A DNA stretch of 5,959 nucleotides. Origin: Phyllobacteriaceae bacterium (lineage in GTDB: Bacteria; Pseudomonadota; Alphaproteobacteria; Rhizobiales; Devosiaceae). The notes below the pieces were generated by a model. The model saw nothing but the letters and a program-made list of their open reading frames with translations. It had not been told where the DNA came from and searched no databases. The position numbers and the translations under genes were made by a program. Of the stretch, positions 5,657 to 5,959 are shown in pieces (positions within the stretch are counted from its first letter, which is position 1; each line of letters opens with the position of its first letter). The stretch covers positions 1 to 5,959 of the forward strand of contig JAAZLP010000013.1 in the NCBI GenBank assembly GCA_012799265.1, read 5' to 3'.

Positions 5657-5736
5657 CCGTCCTCGGGCTTGACCCGAGGACCGCTATCCAGTTTCGCGTG
5701 CGTTGAGAATGGCCCTCGGGTCGAGCCCGAGGGCGG
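5657..5736 (+). repeat. 80-bp palindromic intergenic repeat, copy 3
   Basis: Begins 28 bp after the carbonic anhydrase stop and ends 18 bp before the stop of the convergent regulator gene. It differs from copy 2 at 5 positions, all in the middle (35-59 of the unit), so both hairpins (5659-5681 and 5712-5734) are identical to copy 2. The right hairpin is followed by CGGAATTTT, so it might work as a weak terminator for the plus-strand gene. Confidence 0.92.
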
Positions 5737-5754
5737 AATTTTGGGTGGGGCGGC

Positions 5755-5959
5755 TCAGCCGATTTCGTAGGGGACGATGCTGCGGCGGTCGAGGGGAACG
5801 GAAATGCCGGCGGCGAGCGGGGGGACGGCGCGCTGAGGGCAGTTGCGGCGTTCGCAGATGCGGCAGGAGATGCCGATGGGGTCGAACGGCGCGCGGGCCG
5901 GATCGAGATCGTCAGCGTAAATCAGCCGATCGGCGTGGGAGATTTCGCAGCCCAGGGCA
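5755..5959 (-). CDS. Short-chain fatty acyl (ScfR/RamB-type) transcriptional regulator, C-terminal end only
   Basis: An open frame of 67 codons enters from the right edge on the minus strand and ends at TGA (5757-5755). The visible residues begin ALGCEISHADRLIYADDL and contain PIGISCRICERRNCPQRA. This matches the C-terminal domain (formerly DUF2083) of XRE-type regulators with an ImmA/IrrE-like middle domain, such as RamB and PrpR, which control acetate, propionate and glyoxylate genes in response to short-chain acyl compounds. The CxxC-x4-C cysteine cluster is intact. The start, DNA-binding domain and most of the protein (family length about 460-480) are outside the window. It converges on the carbonic anhydrase gene across repeat copy 3. 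Assignment rests on this one conserved block. Confidence 0.82.
   Translation of the reverse strand, partial: ALGCEISHADRLIYADDLDPARAPFDPIGISCRICERRNCPQRAVPPLAAGISVPLDRRSIVPYEIG

Overview
The window looks like an ordinary chromosomal segment of a GC-rich alphaproteobacterium, most likely of the Hyphomicrobiales (Devosia-like). The evidence is an ATP-type PEP carboxykinase of alphaproteobacterial character, CtrA-type TTAACCAT and TTAA-N7-TTAA boxes, a regulator tail of the ScfR/RamB type, and intergenic palindromes built on CCTCGGGCTTGACCCGAGG. The genus is a guess; the class is well supported.

Layout. Positions 1-1160 hold the last ~385 codons of pckA (+). It converges on a cell wall hydrolase gene (2221 to 1316, -), and the gap holds two back-to-back intrinsic terminators, one per strand. 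A 288-bp AT-richer gap (2222-2509) carries three CtrA-type boxes upstream of the hydrolase. Next is a HAD-family phosphatase/mutase (3193 to 2510, -). A 100-bp gap separates it from the divergent selO gene (3294-4703, +), a pseudokinase-fold protein adenylyltransferase. Between 4704 and 5079 lie two copies of an 80-bp palindromic repeat and then a likely promoter and strong ribosome binding site for a gamma-class carbonic anhydrase gene (5080-5628, +). A third repeat copy follows it and separates it from the 3' end of a short-chain acyl-responsive XRE-type regulator (5959 to 5755, -), cut off by the window edge.

The genes do not form one operon or pathway. pckA (gluconeogenesis from C4 acids) and the ScfR-like regulator (acetate/propionate metabolism in its family) are loosely related in theme but 4.6 kb apart. 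The hydrolase with its CtrA boxes points to cell-cycle control of wall remodelling. I see no new multi-gene system. The items most worth following are the CtrA box cluster, the three-copy 80-bp double-hairpin element, and the threefold motif in the N-terminal part of the hydrolase.
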